Below are positions 1-8,831 of a DNA stretch of 64,000 nucleotides, piece by piece. Source of the stretch: Vibrio tasmaniensis. GTDB taxonomy: Bacteria > Pseudomonadota > Gammaproteobacteria > Enterobacterales > Vibrionaceae. The position numbers and the translations under genes were made by a program. Under the pieces are notes generated by a model that did no database searches, was not told the DNA's origin, and saw nothing but the letters and a program-made list of their open reading frames with translations. Each line of letters opens with the position of its first letter. Positions within the stretch are counted from its first letter, which is position 1. The stretch covers positions 682,001 through 746,000 of the forward strand of contig NZ_AP025510.1 in NCBI RefSeq assembly GCF_024347635.1, written 5' to 3'.

Positions 1-1
1 C

Positions 2-1225
2 CAGCACGCGAAAGCGGCAGGCGTTCCTCTGATTGTTGCTGTGAACAAGATCGATAAAGAGGGTGCAAACCCAGACAACGTTAAGAATGAGCTAGCTCAA
101 TACGACGTTATCCCTGAAGAATGGGGCGGTGAGAACATCTTCGTTCACATCTCTGCAAAACAGGGTACAAACATCGATGGTCTTCTAGAGTCTATCCTTC
201 TTCAGTCTGAAGTTCTTGAGCTTACAGCGGTTAAAGAAGGCATGGCATCTGGTGTTGTTGTTGAATCTCGTCTTGATAAAGGTCGCGGTCCAGTTGCAAC
301 AGTACTAGTACAGTCTGGTACTCTAAACAAAGGCGATATCGTTCTTTGTGGTCAAGAGTACGGCCGTGTTCGTGCAATGCGCGATGAAAACGGTAAAGAC
401 ATCGAAACTGCAGGTCCATCTATCCCTGTAGAAATTCTAGGTCTTTCTGGCGTTCCTGCTTCAGGTGATGAAGCGACTGTTGTACGTGATGAGCGTAAAG
501 CGCGTGAAGTTGCAAACTACCGTCAAGGTAAATTCCGTGATGTTAAACTAGCTCGCCAACAAAAAGCGAAACTAGAAAACATGTTCGCGAACATGACGGC
601 AGGCGAAGTTGCTGAACTTAACGTTGTACTTAAAGCTGACGTTCAAGGTTCTGTAGAAGCGATTGCTGACTCTCTACTGAAACTGTCAACTGACGAAGTT
701 AAAGTGAACATCGTAGGTTCTGGTGTTGGTGGTATTACTGAAACTGACGCAACGCTTGCTGCAGCTTCTAACGCTATCATTCTTGGTTTCAACGTTCGTG
801 CTGACGCAACTGCGCGTAATACAGTTCAGAACGAAAACCTAGATCTACGTTACTACTCAATCATCTACCAACTGATTGACGAAGTTAAACAGGCAATGGG
901 CGGTATGCTTGCTCCTGAATTCCGTCAAGAAATCATTGGTCTTGCACAAGTTCGTGACGTATTTAAGTCGCCTAAACTTGGTGCAATCGCTGGTTGTATT
1001 GTTACTGAAGGTACGATTAAGCGTAGCAACCCAATCCGTGTACTTCGTGAAAACGTTGTTATCTACGAAGGTGAACTAGAGTCACTTCGTCGCTTTAAAG
1101 ATGACGTTCAAGAAGTTAAGAATGGTTACGAGTGTGGTGTTGGCGTTAAGAACTACAACGACGTTCGCGTTGGTGACCAGATCGAAGTATTCGAAATCGT
1201 TGAGGTTAAACGTACTCTAGACTAA
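2..1225 (+). CDS. infB: Translation initiation factor IF-2, C-terminal part (cut by window edge)
   Basis: GTPase that delivers initiator fMet-tRNA to the 30S subunit and promotes subunit joining in the cytoplasm. The frame is open from base 2, so the gene begins upstream. The first residues lead into the NKID (G4) motif at 41-52, followed by the SAKQG (G5) motif. IF-2 domains II, III and the C-terminal tRNA-binding domain follow, ending with a TAA at 1223-1225. Only about 407 residues are present; gammaproteobacterial IF-2 is roughly 900. It leads the infB-rbfA-truB-rpsO-pnp order known from E. coli and Vibrio. Codon use is strongly optimised, as expected of an abundant factor. Confidence 0.97.
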   Translation, partial: QHAKAAGVPLIVAVNKIDKEGANPDNVKNELAQYDVIPEEWGGENIFVHISAKQGTNIDGLLESILLQSEVLELTAVKEGMASGVVVESRLDKGRGPVATVLVQSGTLNKGDIVLCGQEYGRVRAMRDENGKDIETAGPSIPVEILGLSGVPASGDEATVVRDERKAREVANYRQGKFRDVKLARQQKAKLENMFANMTAGEVAELNVVLKADVQGSVEAIADSLLKLSTDEVKVNIVGSGVGGITETDATLAAASNAIILGFNVRADATARNTVQNENLDLRYYSIIYQLIDEVKQAMGGMLAPEFRQEIIGLAQVRDVFKSPKLGAIAGCIVTEGTIKRSNPIRVLRENVVIYEGELESLRRFKDDVQEVKNGYECGVGVKNYNDVRVGDQIEVFEIVEVKRTLD

Positions 1226-1308
1226 TCAGTCTGTACGACTCGACATATTGACTAAGGTTACTAACATTACTAATAAAGGTAATAAGGTAATCGGTTGTTG
1301 AATACACC

Positions 1309-1339
1309 ATGGGGGGCTGGTAATTACCAAGCCCCCCAT
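1309..1339 (+). other. G/C-rich hairpin between infB and rbfA
   Basis: Ten-base arms (1309-1318 and 1330-1339), each with a run of six G or six C, flank a second small palindrome (GGTAATTACC). Only a weak T-rich stretch follows, so it is a processing hairpin or leaky terminator rather than a strong stop. It lies 21 bases before rbfA. Confidence 0.6.
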
Positions 1340-1360
1340 CTTTCTAAGTGAGAAAAGAAA

Positions 1361-1774
1361 ATGTCAAAAGAATTTAGCCGCACACAACGTGTGTCTCAGC
1401 AGCTTCAAAAGGAGCTTGCGCTTATCTTACAACGTGAAGTTCGTGACTCACGTATCGGTATGGTAACGATCTCAGACGTAGAAGTGTCTCGTGACCTTGC
1501 TTACGCAAAAGTGTTCGTTACTTTCCTATGTATCGGTGAGCAAACACCTGAATCATGTCTTGCTGCTCTTAAAGAGCATGAAGTGCCAGTTCGTATGGCT
1601 CTTGGTAAGCGTATTCGTCACCGCCTAACGCCTGAAGTACGTTTTACTTACGACAACACACTAGTAGAAGGCATGCGTATGTCTAACCTAGTAAGTGAAG
1701 TTTTAAACGACGATAAGCGCAAGCAAGAAGAGTCTGGCCGTACTGACGAAACTCAGTCTAAGGACGAAGAGTAA
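1361..1774 (+). CDS. rbfA: 30S ribosome-binding factor A
   Basis: RbfA binds immature 30S subunits near helix 1 of 16S rRNA and helps late maturation and cold adaptation. The 137-residue product has the family's usual length and single KH-like fold. The N-terminal region (residues about 5-30) carries the [14 protein letters not shown] and REVRDSRIG segments typical of RbfA, and the C-terminus is a charged tail. The ATG follows AGAAAAG. Its stop codon overlaps the truB start by one base (TAATG), indicating translational coupling. Confidence 0.97.
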   Translation: MSKEFSRTQRVSQQLQKELALILQREVRDSRIGMVTISDVEVSRDLAYAKVFVTFLCIGEQTPESCLAALKEHEVPVRMALGKRIRHRLTPEVRFTYDNTLVEGMRMSNLVSEVLNDDKRKQEESGRTDETQSKDEE

Positions 1775-2727
1775 TGGCTCGCCGTCGTAAAGGTCGCCCT
1801 ATCAACGGGGTAATTCTGTTAGATAAGCCAACGGGCATTTCGTCTAATGATGCACTGCAAAAAGTAAAACGTATTTACTTTGCAGAGAAGGCAGGGCACA
1901 CCGGTGCTCTGGATCCTCTTGCGACTGGCATGCTGCCAATTTGTCTTGGTGAAGCAACGAAGTTCTCTCAGTTTCTTCTAGATTCTGATAAGCGCTACGT
2001 AGTAATTGCTAAGCTTGGTGAGCGTACCAATACCTCTGACTCTGATGGCGAAGTGGTAGAGACACGTGATGTTAACGTGACTCAAGAGCAACTTGAACGC
2101 TGCATTGCAAGCTTCAAAGGTGAAACCGACCAGATTCCATCAATGTTTTCAGCATTGAAGTATCAAGGTAAGCCTTTGTATGAATACGCACGTGCAGGTA
2201 TCGAGGTGCCTCGTGAATCTCGTAAGATCACTGTTTACTCTATTGAACTGCTTCGCTTTGAAGGTGATGAAGTTGAGATGGAAGTGCACTGTTCTAAAGG
2301 TACTTACATCCGCACAATTACTGACGATCTTGGTGAAATGCTAGGTTGTGGTGCTCACGTGACCATGCTTCGTCGTACAGGTGTAGCAAAGTATCCGTAC
2401 GAGCGTATGGTGACTTTGGAGCAGTTGAACGAGATCCTAGAGCAAGCACAGGCGCAAGAAATTGCACCCAAAGAGCTGCTTGACCCACTGTTGATGCCAA
2501 TGGACACAGCCGTTGAAGACTTACCAGAAGTTAACTTGAACGCGGAACTGACTGACCTAGTTCAGCACGGTATGCCCGTTCAGGTTGCTGGTGCGCCAAC
2601 TGAAGGCACGGTTCGCATGACAAGTGGTGAAGAGAAGCTGTTTGTTGGTGTTGCTCAGATTGCTGAAGATGGCCGAGTTGCACCGAAGCGTTTGGTTGTT
2701 TTCAGAGATGAAGAGCCTCAAGCGTAG
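1774..2727 (+). CDS. truB: tRNA pseudouridine(55) synthase
   Basis: Isomerises uridine 55 in the T-loop of most tRNAs to pseudouridine. The 317-residue protein has the catalytic aspartate in the GALDPLATG motif (Asp47), the KxYxV-like and substrate-binding segments in the middle, and a C-terminal PUA-like domain from about residue 255. Start ATG shares one base with the rbfA stop. A terminator 58 bases downstream closes the infB-rbfA-truB transcript. Confidence 0.97.
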   Translation: MARRRKGRPINGVILLDKPTGISSNDALQKVKRIYFAEKAGHTGALDPLATGMLPICLGEATKFSQFLLDSDKRYVVIAKLGERTNTSDSDGEVVETRDVNVTQEQLERCIASFKGETDQIPSMFSALKYQGKPLYEYARAGIEVPRESRKITVYSIELLRFEGDEVEMEVHCSKGTYIRTITDDLGEMLGCGAHVTMLRRTGVAKYPYERMVTLEQLNEILEQAQAQEIAPKELLDPLLMPMDTAVEDLPEVNLNAELTDLVQHGMPVQVAGAPTEGTVRMTSGEEKLFVGVAQIAEDGRVAPKRLVVFRDEEPQA

Positions 2728-2784
2728 CGCTGAAACCTAGTTAGGTATTAGCGCTTAGCCTGGAAAAGCGAATCAATAATATAG

Positions 2785-2819
2785 AAAGCGAGCCCTTAAT
2801 TTTAATGGTTCGCTTTTTT
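2785..2819 (+). terminator. Intrinsic terminator after truB
   Basis: Ten-base stem (one G-U pair) AAAGCGAGCC / GGTTCGCTTT around a 12-base AT-rich loop, then TTTTTC. It separates truB from rpsO. Confidence 0.8.
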
Positions 2820-2843
2820 CGTTTTTCATTGGTTCGATTGTTA

Positions 2844-2872
2844 TTGCACCAGCTGACAAACTTCCCTATAAT
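2844..2872 (+). promoter_or_regulatory. Sigma70 promoter of rpsO
   Basis: TTGCAC (2844-2849) and a perfect TATAAT (2867-2872) separated by 17 bases, about 70 bases before the rpsO start. This is the best promoter match in the first 6 kb. Confidence 0.75.
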
Positions 2873-2945
2873 CCCCAGCTCGCGTAGCGGCTGAATCAGA
2901 GATTGGCTGCTACAAATATAAACTTACTCTTATCAGGAGAGATTT

Positions 2946-3215
2946 ATGTCTCTGAATGCAGAAACTAAAGCAGCAATCGTTGCAGAATACGCACAATCTG
3001 AAGGCGACACAGGTTCACCAGAAGTACAAGTAGCACTACTTACTGCTTCTATCAACCACCTACAAGGTCACTTCAAAGCGCACAAACACGATCACCACAG
3101 CCGTCGTGGTCTATTACGTATGGTTTCTAGCCGTCGTAAGCTTCTTGATTACTTGAAAGGCAAAAACCTTACTCGTTACCAAGACCTAATCAAGCGTCTA
3201 GGCCTACGTCGCTAA
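2946..3215 (+). CDS. rpsO: 30S ribosomal protein S15
   Basis: Primary-binding ribosomal protein contacting 16S rRNA helices 20-22 and a bridge to 50S. The 89-residue length is exactly that of the family. The conserved segments [11 protein letters not shown], [12 protein letters not shown] and YLK...[13 protein letters not shown] are present. A Shine-Dalgarno AGGAGAG precedes the ATG. In E. coli S15 represses its own mRNA through a leader structure; the 5' region here is short and was not folded in detail. Confidence 0.98.
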   Translation: MSLNAETKAAIVAEYAQSEGDTGSPEVQVALLTASINHLQGHFKAHKHDHHSRRGLLRMVSSRRKLLDYLKGKNLTRYQDLIKRLGLRR

Positions 3216-3243
3216 TAGCGATGTCTGCAAAGACAGTTTGAAG

Positions 3244-3270
3244 AAAAGGAGCATTTATGCTCCTTTTTTT
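3244..3270 (+). terminator. Intrinsic terminator after rpsO
   Basis: Stem AAAAGGAGC / GCTCCTTTT with ATTTAT loop and a seven-T tail. Strong stop between rpsO and pnp. Confidence 0.9.
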
Positions 3271-3575
3271 GTGCCTGTTATATTTTTAATGTCAAAAATG
3301 TAGGTTCTCTGTGCGGTTAACCTGATTTTTAATCGTGAAAATGTCTCTTGCCAAAAAAATAGTTTATACTCTCGCACGCGAATAATTGTTTGATTATTTC
3401 GCACCCTAATTAGCTCAACAATAACAGTCACAGATGTCGGCCAATAGGTCGCGACTATTAAAAGCAGATGTTTAGTCTGATTGAACTTCTCGTCTTTTTT
3501 TACTAGTCGCGATTAGTTATTGCTGAGCATTCATTCACTTATTCTGAAAAGAGATTTTCAGATGAAGGATATACA
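3271..3575 (+). promoter_or_regulatory. pnp promoter and long leader
   Basis: Together with the rpsO terminator this is a 360-base gap without a gene. A TATACT -10 lies at 3365-3370 with no good -35. A long stem pairs 3447-3457 with 3504-3514 (CGCGACTA / TAGTCGCG core extended by A-U and G-U pairs) and encloses a smaller CAGA...TCTG hairpin. E. coli pnp has a comparable leader stem cut by RNase III as the first step of autocontrol by PNPase; the same role here is inferred from position and shape. Confidence 0.6.
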
Positions 3576-5696
3576 ATGTTTGAAAAACCAGTTGTAAAGT
3601 CATTCCAGTACGGTAACCACACCGTTACTCTAGAAACGGGCGTAATGGCACGTCAAGCTACTGCTGCTGTAATGGCGACTATGGACGATACATCAGTATT
3701 CGTTTCTGTTGTTGCTAAAAAAGAAGCTGTTGCGGGTCAAGATTTCTTCCCTCTAACAGTTAACTACCAAGAGCGTACATACGCTGCGGGTAAAATCCCT
3801 GGTGGTTTCTTCAAGCGTGAAGGTCGTCCATCTGAAGGCGAAACACTAACAGCTCGTCTGATTGACCGTCCAATTCGTCCACTTTTCCCAAGTGCGTTTA
3901 AAAACGAAGTTCAAGTTATCGCTACGGTTGTTTCTATCAACCCTGACGTAAACCCAGACATGATCACTATGATCGCAACGTCTGCTGCACTTGCTATCTC
4001 TGGTGCTCCATTCAATGGTCCTATCGGTGCTGCACGTGTTGGTCACATCGACGGCGAACTTGTTCTTAACCCATCAAATACTGAGCTTGAAAACTCTAAA
4101 CTAGACCTAGTTGTGTCTGGTACAGAAGGCGCAGTACTTATGGTTGAATCTGAAGCAGATAACCTATCTGAAGAAGAAATGCTTTCAGCTGTTGTTTACG
4201 GTCACGACCAACAACAAGTTGTAATCAAAGCAATCAACGAGTTTGCTGCTGAAGTTGCAACTCCATCTTGGAACTGGGAAGCGCCAGCAGTTAACACTGA
4301 GCTTAAAGCTAAAGTTGCTGAGCAAGCTGAAACACGTCTATCTGACGCGTACCAGATCACTGAGAAAATGGCTCGTTACGAGCAAGTTGGCGCAATCAAG
4401 AACGACACTGTTGAAGCTCTAATTGCACAAGACGAAAACCTAGATGAGCGCGAAATCCGCGGCATGCTTGGTTCTCTAGAGAAAAACGTAGTACGTAGCC
4501 GCATCATTGCTGGCAACCCACGTATTGATGGCCGTGAAAAAGACATGGTTCGTGCGTTAGACGTACGTACTGGTGTTCTTCCACGTACACACGGTTCTTC
4601 TCTATTCACTCGTGGTGAAACTCAAGCACTTGTTACTGCAACGCTTGGTACACAACGTGATGCACAAATCATCGATAGCCTAATGGGTGAGAAGAAAGAC
4701 AACTTCCTTCTACACTACAACTTCCCTCCATACTGTGTAGGTGAGACTGGTTTCGTTGGTTCTCCTAAGCGTCGTGAAATTGGTCACGGTAAGCTTGCTA
4801 AACGTGGTATCCAAGCAGTAATGCCTTCTGTTGACGAATTCCCATACACAGTTCGTGTTGTATCGGAAATCACAGAATCTAACGGTTCTTCTTCAATGGC
4901 TTCTGTATGTGGTACATCTCTAGCACTTATGGATGCTGGTGTTCCAATCAAAGCTTCTGTTGCGGGTATCGCAATGGGTCTTGTTAAAGAAGGCGACGAT
5001 TTCGTTGTTCTTTCTGACATCCTTGGCGACGAAGATCACCTAGGTGATATGGACTTTAAAGTAGCAGGTACTAACGCTGGTATCACTGCACTTCAAATGG
5101 ACATCAAGATCGAAGGTATCACTAAAGAGATCATGCAAATTGCTCTTAACCAAGCGCAAGGTGCACGTAAGCACATCCTTTCTGTAATGGATGAAGCTAT
5201 CTCTGGTGCTCGTGAAGATATCTCTGAATTCGCTCCACGTATCCACACAATGAAAATCAGCTCTGATAAGATCAAAGATGTTATCGGTAAAGGCGGCGCA
5301 GTTATCCGTGCTCTTTGTGAAGAAACAGGAACTACAATCGAAATCGAAGACGATGGCACAATCAAGATTGCTGCTACTGAAGGCGCAGCTGCTCAAGAAG
5401 CTATCCGTCGTATCGAAGAGATCACTGCTGAAGTTGAAGTTGGCCGCATTTACCAAGGTAAAGTTGCTCGTCTAGCTGACTTCGGTGCATTCGTTACTAT
5501 CCTTCCAGGTAAAGATGGTCTAGTACACATCTCTCAAATCGCTGACAAGCGTGTTGAGAAAGTGTCTGACTACCTAACTGAAGGTCAAGAAGTACCAGTT
5601 AAGGTTCTTGAAATTGACCGTCAAGGCCGTGTACGTCTAAGCATGAAAGAAGCAGTTGAAACGCCAGTTGAAGGCGAAGCACCTGCGGCTGAGTAA
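3576..5696 (+). CDS. pnp: Polyribonucleotide nucleotidyltransferase (PNPase)
   Basis: Phosphorolytic 3'-5' exoribonuclease, trimeric, partner of RNase E in the degradosome. The 706 residues comprise two RNase PH-like domains (about 1-215 and 310-540) joined by a helical linker, a KH domain with the IGKGGAVI signature near residue 570, and a C-terminal S1 domain beginning near residue 620 ([17 protein letters not shown]). ATG preceded by AAGGA. Codon use is highly optimised. Its own terminator follows, before nlpI. Confidence 0.98.
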   Translation: MFEKPVVKSFQYGNHTVTLETGVMARQATAAVMATMDDTSVFVSVVAKKEAVAGQDFFPLTVNYQERTYAAGKIPGGFFKREGRPSEGETLTARLIDRPIRPLFPSAFKNEVQVIATVVSINPDVNPDMITMIATSAALAISGAPFNGPIGAARVGHIDGELVLNPSNTELENSKLDLVVSGTEGAVLMVESEADNLSEEEMLSAVVYGHDQQQVVIKAINEFAAEVATPSWNWEAPAVNTELKAKVAEQAETRLSDAYQITEKMARYEQVGAIKNDTVEALIAQDENLDEREIRGMLGSLEKNVVRSRIIAGNPRIDGREKDMVRALDVRTGVLPRTHGSSLFTRGETQALVTATLGTQRDAQIIDSLMGEKKDNFLLHYNFPPYCVGETGFVGSPKRREIGHGKLAKRGIQAVMPSVDEFPYTVRVVSEITESNGSSSMASVCGTSLALMDAGVPIKASVAGIAMGLVKEGDDFVVLSDILGDEDHLGDMDFKVAGTNAGITALQMDIKIEGITKEIMQIALNQAQGARKHILSVMDEAISGAREDISEFAPRIHTMKISSDKIKDVIGKGGAVIRALCEETGTTIEIEDDGTIKIAATEGAAAQEAIRRIEEITAEVEVGRIYQGKVARLADFGAFVTILPGKDGLVHISQIADKRVEKVSDYLTEGQEVPVKVLEIDRQGRVRLSMKEAVETPVEGEAPAAE

Positions 5697-5764
5697 TTCT
5701 TAGCCTATTAATGGGACTATCGCTTTTTAGTGATTTCTAACCCATTGGTAAAAAAGCATGTTAT

Positions 5765-5792
5765 AAAGGGGAGCATATCGCTCCCCTTTTTT
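5765..5792 (+). terminator. Intrinsic terminator after pnp
   Basis: Ten-base stem AAAGGGGAGC / GCTCCCCTTT, five-base loop, followed by further Ts. Lies 28 bases before nlpI. Confidence 0.88.
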
Positions 5793-5820
5793 ATTGCGGT
5801 CATAACAGGAGTAATTATTT

Positions 5821-6744
5821 GTGAAATGGTTTCAAACCGCGAGTATGTGTTTGCTGCTTGTACTAACAGGTTGTGCGACAACATCAGATAACACCTCCCG
5901 TTGGGTTTATCCCCCAATGGCAGTACCACTGCAACCAAGCGTTCAGCAAGAAGTACAAATTGCACGTCTTAGTCAATTATTACAGCGCCCAGATTTGAAT
6001 GATGAAGTTCGAGCTAAAATGCTGTTTGAGCGTGGTAACTACTACGACAGTGTTGGCCTACGTGATCTCGCGCGTCTCGACTTCAACCAATCTCTTTCAT
6101 TGAACCCTGCTCAACCTGATATCTTCAATCTTTTGGGGGTTTACTTTACGCAGGTAGGGGAGTTTGATGCCGCTTATGAATCTTTTGATTCTACGTTAGA
6201 GCTTGATCCTGCAAACACTTACGCAGAAAGAAATCGCTCTATAGCTCTCTACTACGGCGAGCGTTACGACTTAGCCAATGAAGAGATGATGAAGCATTAT
6301 ACCGATGATCCAAGTGATCCATTCCGTGCGCTTTGGTTGTATATCATTCAGCACGAACTCACGCCAGAGCAAGCCAAGCTTGATTTGCAAAAACGTTACG
6401 AGAGCCGTGATGAGCAGTGGGGTTGGGTATTAGTCGCGATTATGCTTGATGACATTACTGAAGAGCAGGCTTTTAAGGCGATCTTGACCGGTACTCGTGA
6501 CAACACGTTACTTGCGCAGCGTCTAACTGAGACATATTTCTACCTTGCTAAGCGTTACCACATGAATGGGGACTACGCGAATGCGATCTCTCTGTACAAG
6601 TTGTCAGTGTCTTTCAATGTGTATGAATATGTAGAGCATCGTTACTCTTTCTTAGAGCTAAGCCGTATATTTACTACTCTTAAAGCCGAGCACTTAGCAA
6701 AAGTTAAGTTGGCTGAGGCCGAACAAAAAGCCAACACAAAGTAA
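5821..6744 (+). CDS. nlpI: Lipoprotein NlpI
   Basis: Outer-membrane TPR lipoprotein that in E. coli acts as adaptor for peptidoglycan hydrolases and the protease Prc. The 307-residue product starts with a signal peptide and lipobox LTGC (Cys18). TPR-like repeats cover about residues 60-150 (FERGNYYDSVGLRDLA, NLLGVYFTQVGEFDAA) and again near the C-terminus. The start is GTG: CAGGAG lies nine bases upstream and no in-frame ATG would keep the signal peptide. Position after pnp matches E. coli and Vibrio. Confidence 0.93.
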   Translation: MKWFQTASMCLLLVLTGCATTSDNTSRWVYPPMAVPLQPSVQQEVQIARLSQLLQRPDLNDEVRAKMLFERGNYYDSVGLRDLARLDFNQSLSLNPAQPDIFNLLGVYFTQVGEFDAAYESFDSTLELDPANTYAERNRSIALYYGERYDLANEEMMKHYTDDPSDPFRALWLYIIQHELTPEQAKLDLQKRYESRDEQWGWVLVAIMLDDITEEQAFKAILTGTRDNTLLAQRLTETYFYLAKRYHMNGDYANAISLYKLSVSFNVYEYVEHRYSFLELSRIFTTLKAEHLAKVKLAEAEQKANTK

Positions 6745-6766
6745 ACGATATATTTTGATTCCGAAG

Positions 6767-6792
6767 AACCGCTGCCTGTCAGCGGTTTTTTT
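6767..6792 (+). terminator. Intrinsic terminator after nlpI
   Basis: Eight-base stem AACCGCTG / CAGCGGTT with CCTGT loop and a run of Ts. Confidence 0.85.
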
Positions 6793-6818
6793 ATGCTTCT
6801 TTTTTATAAACAGGTGGT

Positions 6819-6830
6819 GGGGGGGGGGGG
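6819..6830. repeat. Poly-G homopolymer of 12
   Basis: Twelve consecutive Gs, preceded by GGTGGT, in an AT-rich intergenic stretch. It ends 11 bases before the likely -35 of the marR-type gene. Such tracts slip during replication, so length may vary between cells or be misread in assembly. Confidence 0.9.
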
Positions 6831-6841
6831 CTCGTTTTTGA

Positions 6842-6887
6842 TTGCTTTTTATTTAAACAACACTAAAATAGTTAGCCTTGCTAACTA
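6842..6887 (+). promoter_or_regulatory. Promoter and perfect operator of the MarR-type gene
   Basis: TTGCTT (6842-6847) and TAAAAT (6864-6869), 16 bases apart. Overlapping the -10 is a perfect inverted repeat at 6869-6887: TAGTTAGC, CTT, GCTAACTA. A near-identical repeat lies after the gene, before the MATE pump, suggesting autorepression. Confidence 0.65.
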
Positions 6888-6911
6888 AATGCAATTCTTG
6901 ATAAGGTGAGT

Positions 6912-7319
6912 ATGCTGAACCAGAATTTAGAAAAGATTGAGCGCTTCGCCTCTAAGATATGGCGAACTCAGGTAAATGAAGACCCTATTTGCCAATTGAG
7001 CTTCAATGAGTATGACTATTTGAAGGTCATTCAATCTTCTCCTGAACCGATCCGATTGACTGATCTTGCGATTGAGATGCAGGTGACAAAGCCTTCAGCA
7101 ACCACTATGGTTCAGAGACTAGAGAGAAAGGGGCTTGTTGAGCGTAAAGTTTCGCTCGAAGATGCGAGGTCTAAGTTGGTCGTATTGACCAGCAAAGCTG
7201 AAGTCGGCTTAGAAGAAGAAAGTAAGATCTATCAGGTCATGGCACAGATATTGGAAAGTCGTTTGTCTGAGCAAGAGTCTCAGCAGCTAAACCTGTTATT
7301 AAATAAAGCTTTGAAGTAA
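6912..7319 (+). CDS. MarR-family transcriptional regulator
   Basis: Small winged-helix dimeric repressor, 135 residues. The DNA-binding part is at about residues 45-100 (LTDLAIEMQVTKPSATTMV as helix-turn-helix, then LERKGLVERKVSLEDARSKLVVLT as wing), with dimerisation helices at both ends. The ATG at 6912 is preferred because AAGG lies five bases upstream; a GTG at 6906 in the same frame overlaps that ribosome site. Flanked by two copies of one operator, it most likely represses itself and the MATE gene 89 bases downstream. The inducer is unknown. Confidence 0.85.
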   Translation: MLNQNLEKIERFASKIWRTQVNEDPICQLSFNEYDYLKVIQSSPEPIRLTDLAIEMQVTKPSATTMVQRLERKGLVERKVSLEDARSKLVVLTSKAEVGLEEESKIYQVMAQILESRLSEQESQQLNLLLNKALK

Positions 7320-7332
7320 ATAATTTAGATAT

Positions 7333-7353
7333 TTAGTTAGCCTTGTTAACTAA
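7333..7353 (+). promoter_or_regulatory. Second MarR-type operator, upstream of the MATE gene
   Basis: Arms TTAGTTAGC and GTTAACTAA around CTT, with one mismatch between the arms. It shares the GTTAGCCTTG core and symmetry of the site at 6869-6887. Confidence 0.6.
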
Positions 7354-7408
7354 TTTTTCGAGTCATATCTTGTTGATATGCGACTCACAGATGAAAGTAG
7401 AGTAAGAA

Positions 7409-8746
7409 ATGAGTAACTCAATTAGTCGTCAGTTTTGGCGATACACAATTCCTACCGTAGCGGCTATGTTGGTTAATGGCCTGTACCAAGTGGTGGATGG
7501 CATCTTCATTGGCCGCTATGTTGGGGCTGATGGACTTGCAGGCATCAATGTTGCGTGGCCTGTGATTGGTTCGATTCTCGGTATTGGTATGTTGGTGGGC
7601 GTGGGTACAGGTGCGCTTGTCTCTATTCGTCAAGGTGAAAAAGATACTCAAGGCGCTAAACAGATCTTAGCAACGGGCTTAACCTTGTTGCTAGCGATAA
7701 CGCCTATTGTCTCTGCATTGCTGTTTTTGTTTGCTGATAACTTCTTGCTTTGGCAGGGCGCGGAAGGGCGAGTATATGAACTTGGCCTGCAGTACTTACA
7801 TATTCTGATTGGTGCCAGTGTCTTCACGCTAGGTTCGATCGCAATGCCGTTTTTGCTGCGTAACGATGACAGCCCGAACTTAGCCACCATACTGATGATT
7901 GTCGGTGCAGTGATTAACATCGTACTCGATTACATGTTTATCGCTCTGTATGGGTGGGAGTTGATGGGCGCAGCATTGGCAACCGCGATTGCTCAGTTTG
8001 TGGTAACGGCTCTCGGCTTGGCTTACTTCTTCTCATGTCGAGCGAACTTACGCTTGCGTTGGAATGAATTGAGACTGAAGCTGGATGTGATTCCACAGAT
8101 TTTCGCGATTGGTACATCAAGTTTCTTTATGTACGCTTACGGTTCGATGATGGTGGCGCTGCACAATGCGTTGTTCTCTCAATATGGCGATCAGTTGATG
8201 ATCGGTGCTTACGCGATTTTGGGCTATATAGTGACGGTCTATTATCTCACGGCTGAAGGTATCGCCAACGGCATGCAACCATTGGTGAGCTACAATCATG
8301 GTGCGCGTAATCAAGCGAACATCCGTAAGTTACTCAAGATTGCGATGATGAGTTCAGTATTGATTGGTGTGGCGTTTGTGTTGTTGCTGAACGCGTTCCC
8401 ACGTGAGTTTGTGTCAGTGTTTAACTCAGATGAACCCCAGCTAGTTGAGTACACTGTGTTGGGTATCCGACTTCACATGTTTGCACTGGCGCTGGATGGC
8501 TTCTTGGTGGTAGCGGGTGCTTACTATCAGGCGGTGAATAAAGGCAGCAAGGCGATGTTTGTAACGATAGGTAATATGCTTATCCAACTACCTTTCTTGT
8601 ACATTATGCCTAAGTTGTATGGTGTGCCGGGGATCTGGATTGCGTACCCACTGTCTAACATCGCGCTAAGTGTGGTGGTGATGGTAATGCTCTACAAAGA
8701 CCTAAAGAAGCTCGATGCTGCACCGATGGAAACCGCGACGATATAG
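7409..8746 (+). CDS. MATE-family multidrug efflux transporter
   Basis: Inner-membrane cation/drug antiporter of the MATE superfamily. The 445-residue length and about 12 hydrophobic segments in two similar halves fit the family. The N-terminal half begins with SRQFWRYTIPTVAAMLVNGLYQVVDG, a typical MATE opening with the GxxxxVDxxFIGR-like motif. It follows the MarR-type gene and a shared operator, so drug-responsive derepression is likely. The substrate cannot be told. A VexA-F, NorM or other assignment is not justified. Confidence 0.88.
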   Translation: MSNSISRQFWRYTIPTVAAMLVNGLYQVVDGIFIGRYVGADGLAGINVAWPVIGSILGIGMLVGVGTGALVSIRQGEKDTQGAKQILATGLTLLLAITPIVSALLFLFADNFLLWQGAEGRVYELGLQYLHILIGASVFTLGSIAMPFLLRNDDSPNLATILMIVGAVINIVLDYMFIALYGWELMGAALATAIAQFVVTALGLAYFFSCRANLRLRWNELRLKLDVIPQIFAIGTSSFFMYAYGSMMVALHNALFSQYGDQLMIGAYAILGYIVTVYYLTAEGIANGMQPLVSYNHGARNQANIRKLLKIAMMSSVLIGVAFVLLLNAFPREFVSVFNSDEPQLVEYTVLGIRLHMFALALDGFLVVAGAYYQAVNKGSKAMFVTIGNMLIQLPFLYIMPKLYGVPGIWIAYPLSNIALSVVVMVMLYKDLKKLDAAPMETATI

Positions 8747-8768
8747 GTCGTTTTTCTTAAGTCGAATT

Positions 8769-8799
8769 AAAAAGGTCTAGCGAATGCGAGACCTTTTTT
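8769..8799. terminator. Bidirectional terminator between the MATE gene and ubiV
   Basis: Stem AAAAAGGTCT / AGACCTTTTT with a ten-base loop. A-rich and T-rich flanks serve both converging genes. Confidence 0.8.
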
Positions 8800-8831
8800 G
8801 TATCTGTTGTTAGTTAACCCAATTCGAGGAA

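Noticed and set aside
5040..5456. 138-codon antisense frame within pnp, and similar long antisense frames in deoA, nupC, rocS and prfC
   Set aside because: Shadows of strongly biased codons in real genes; no ribosome sites or recognisable products.
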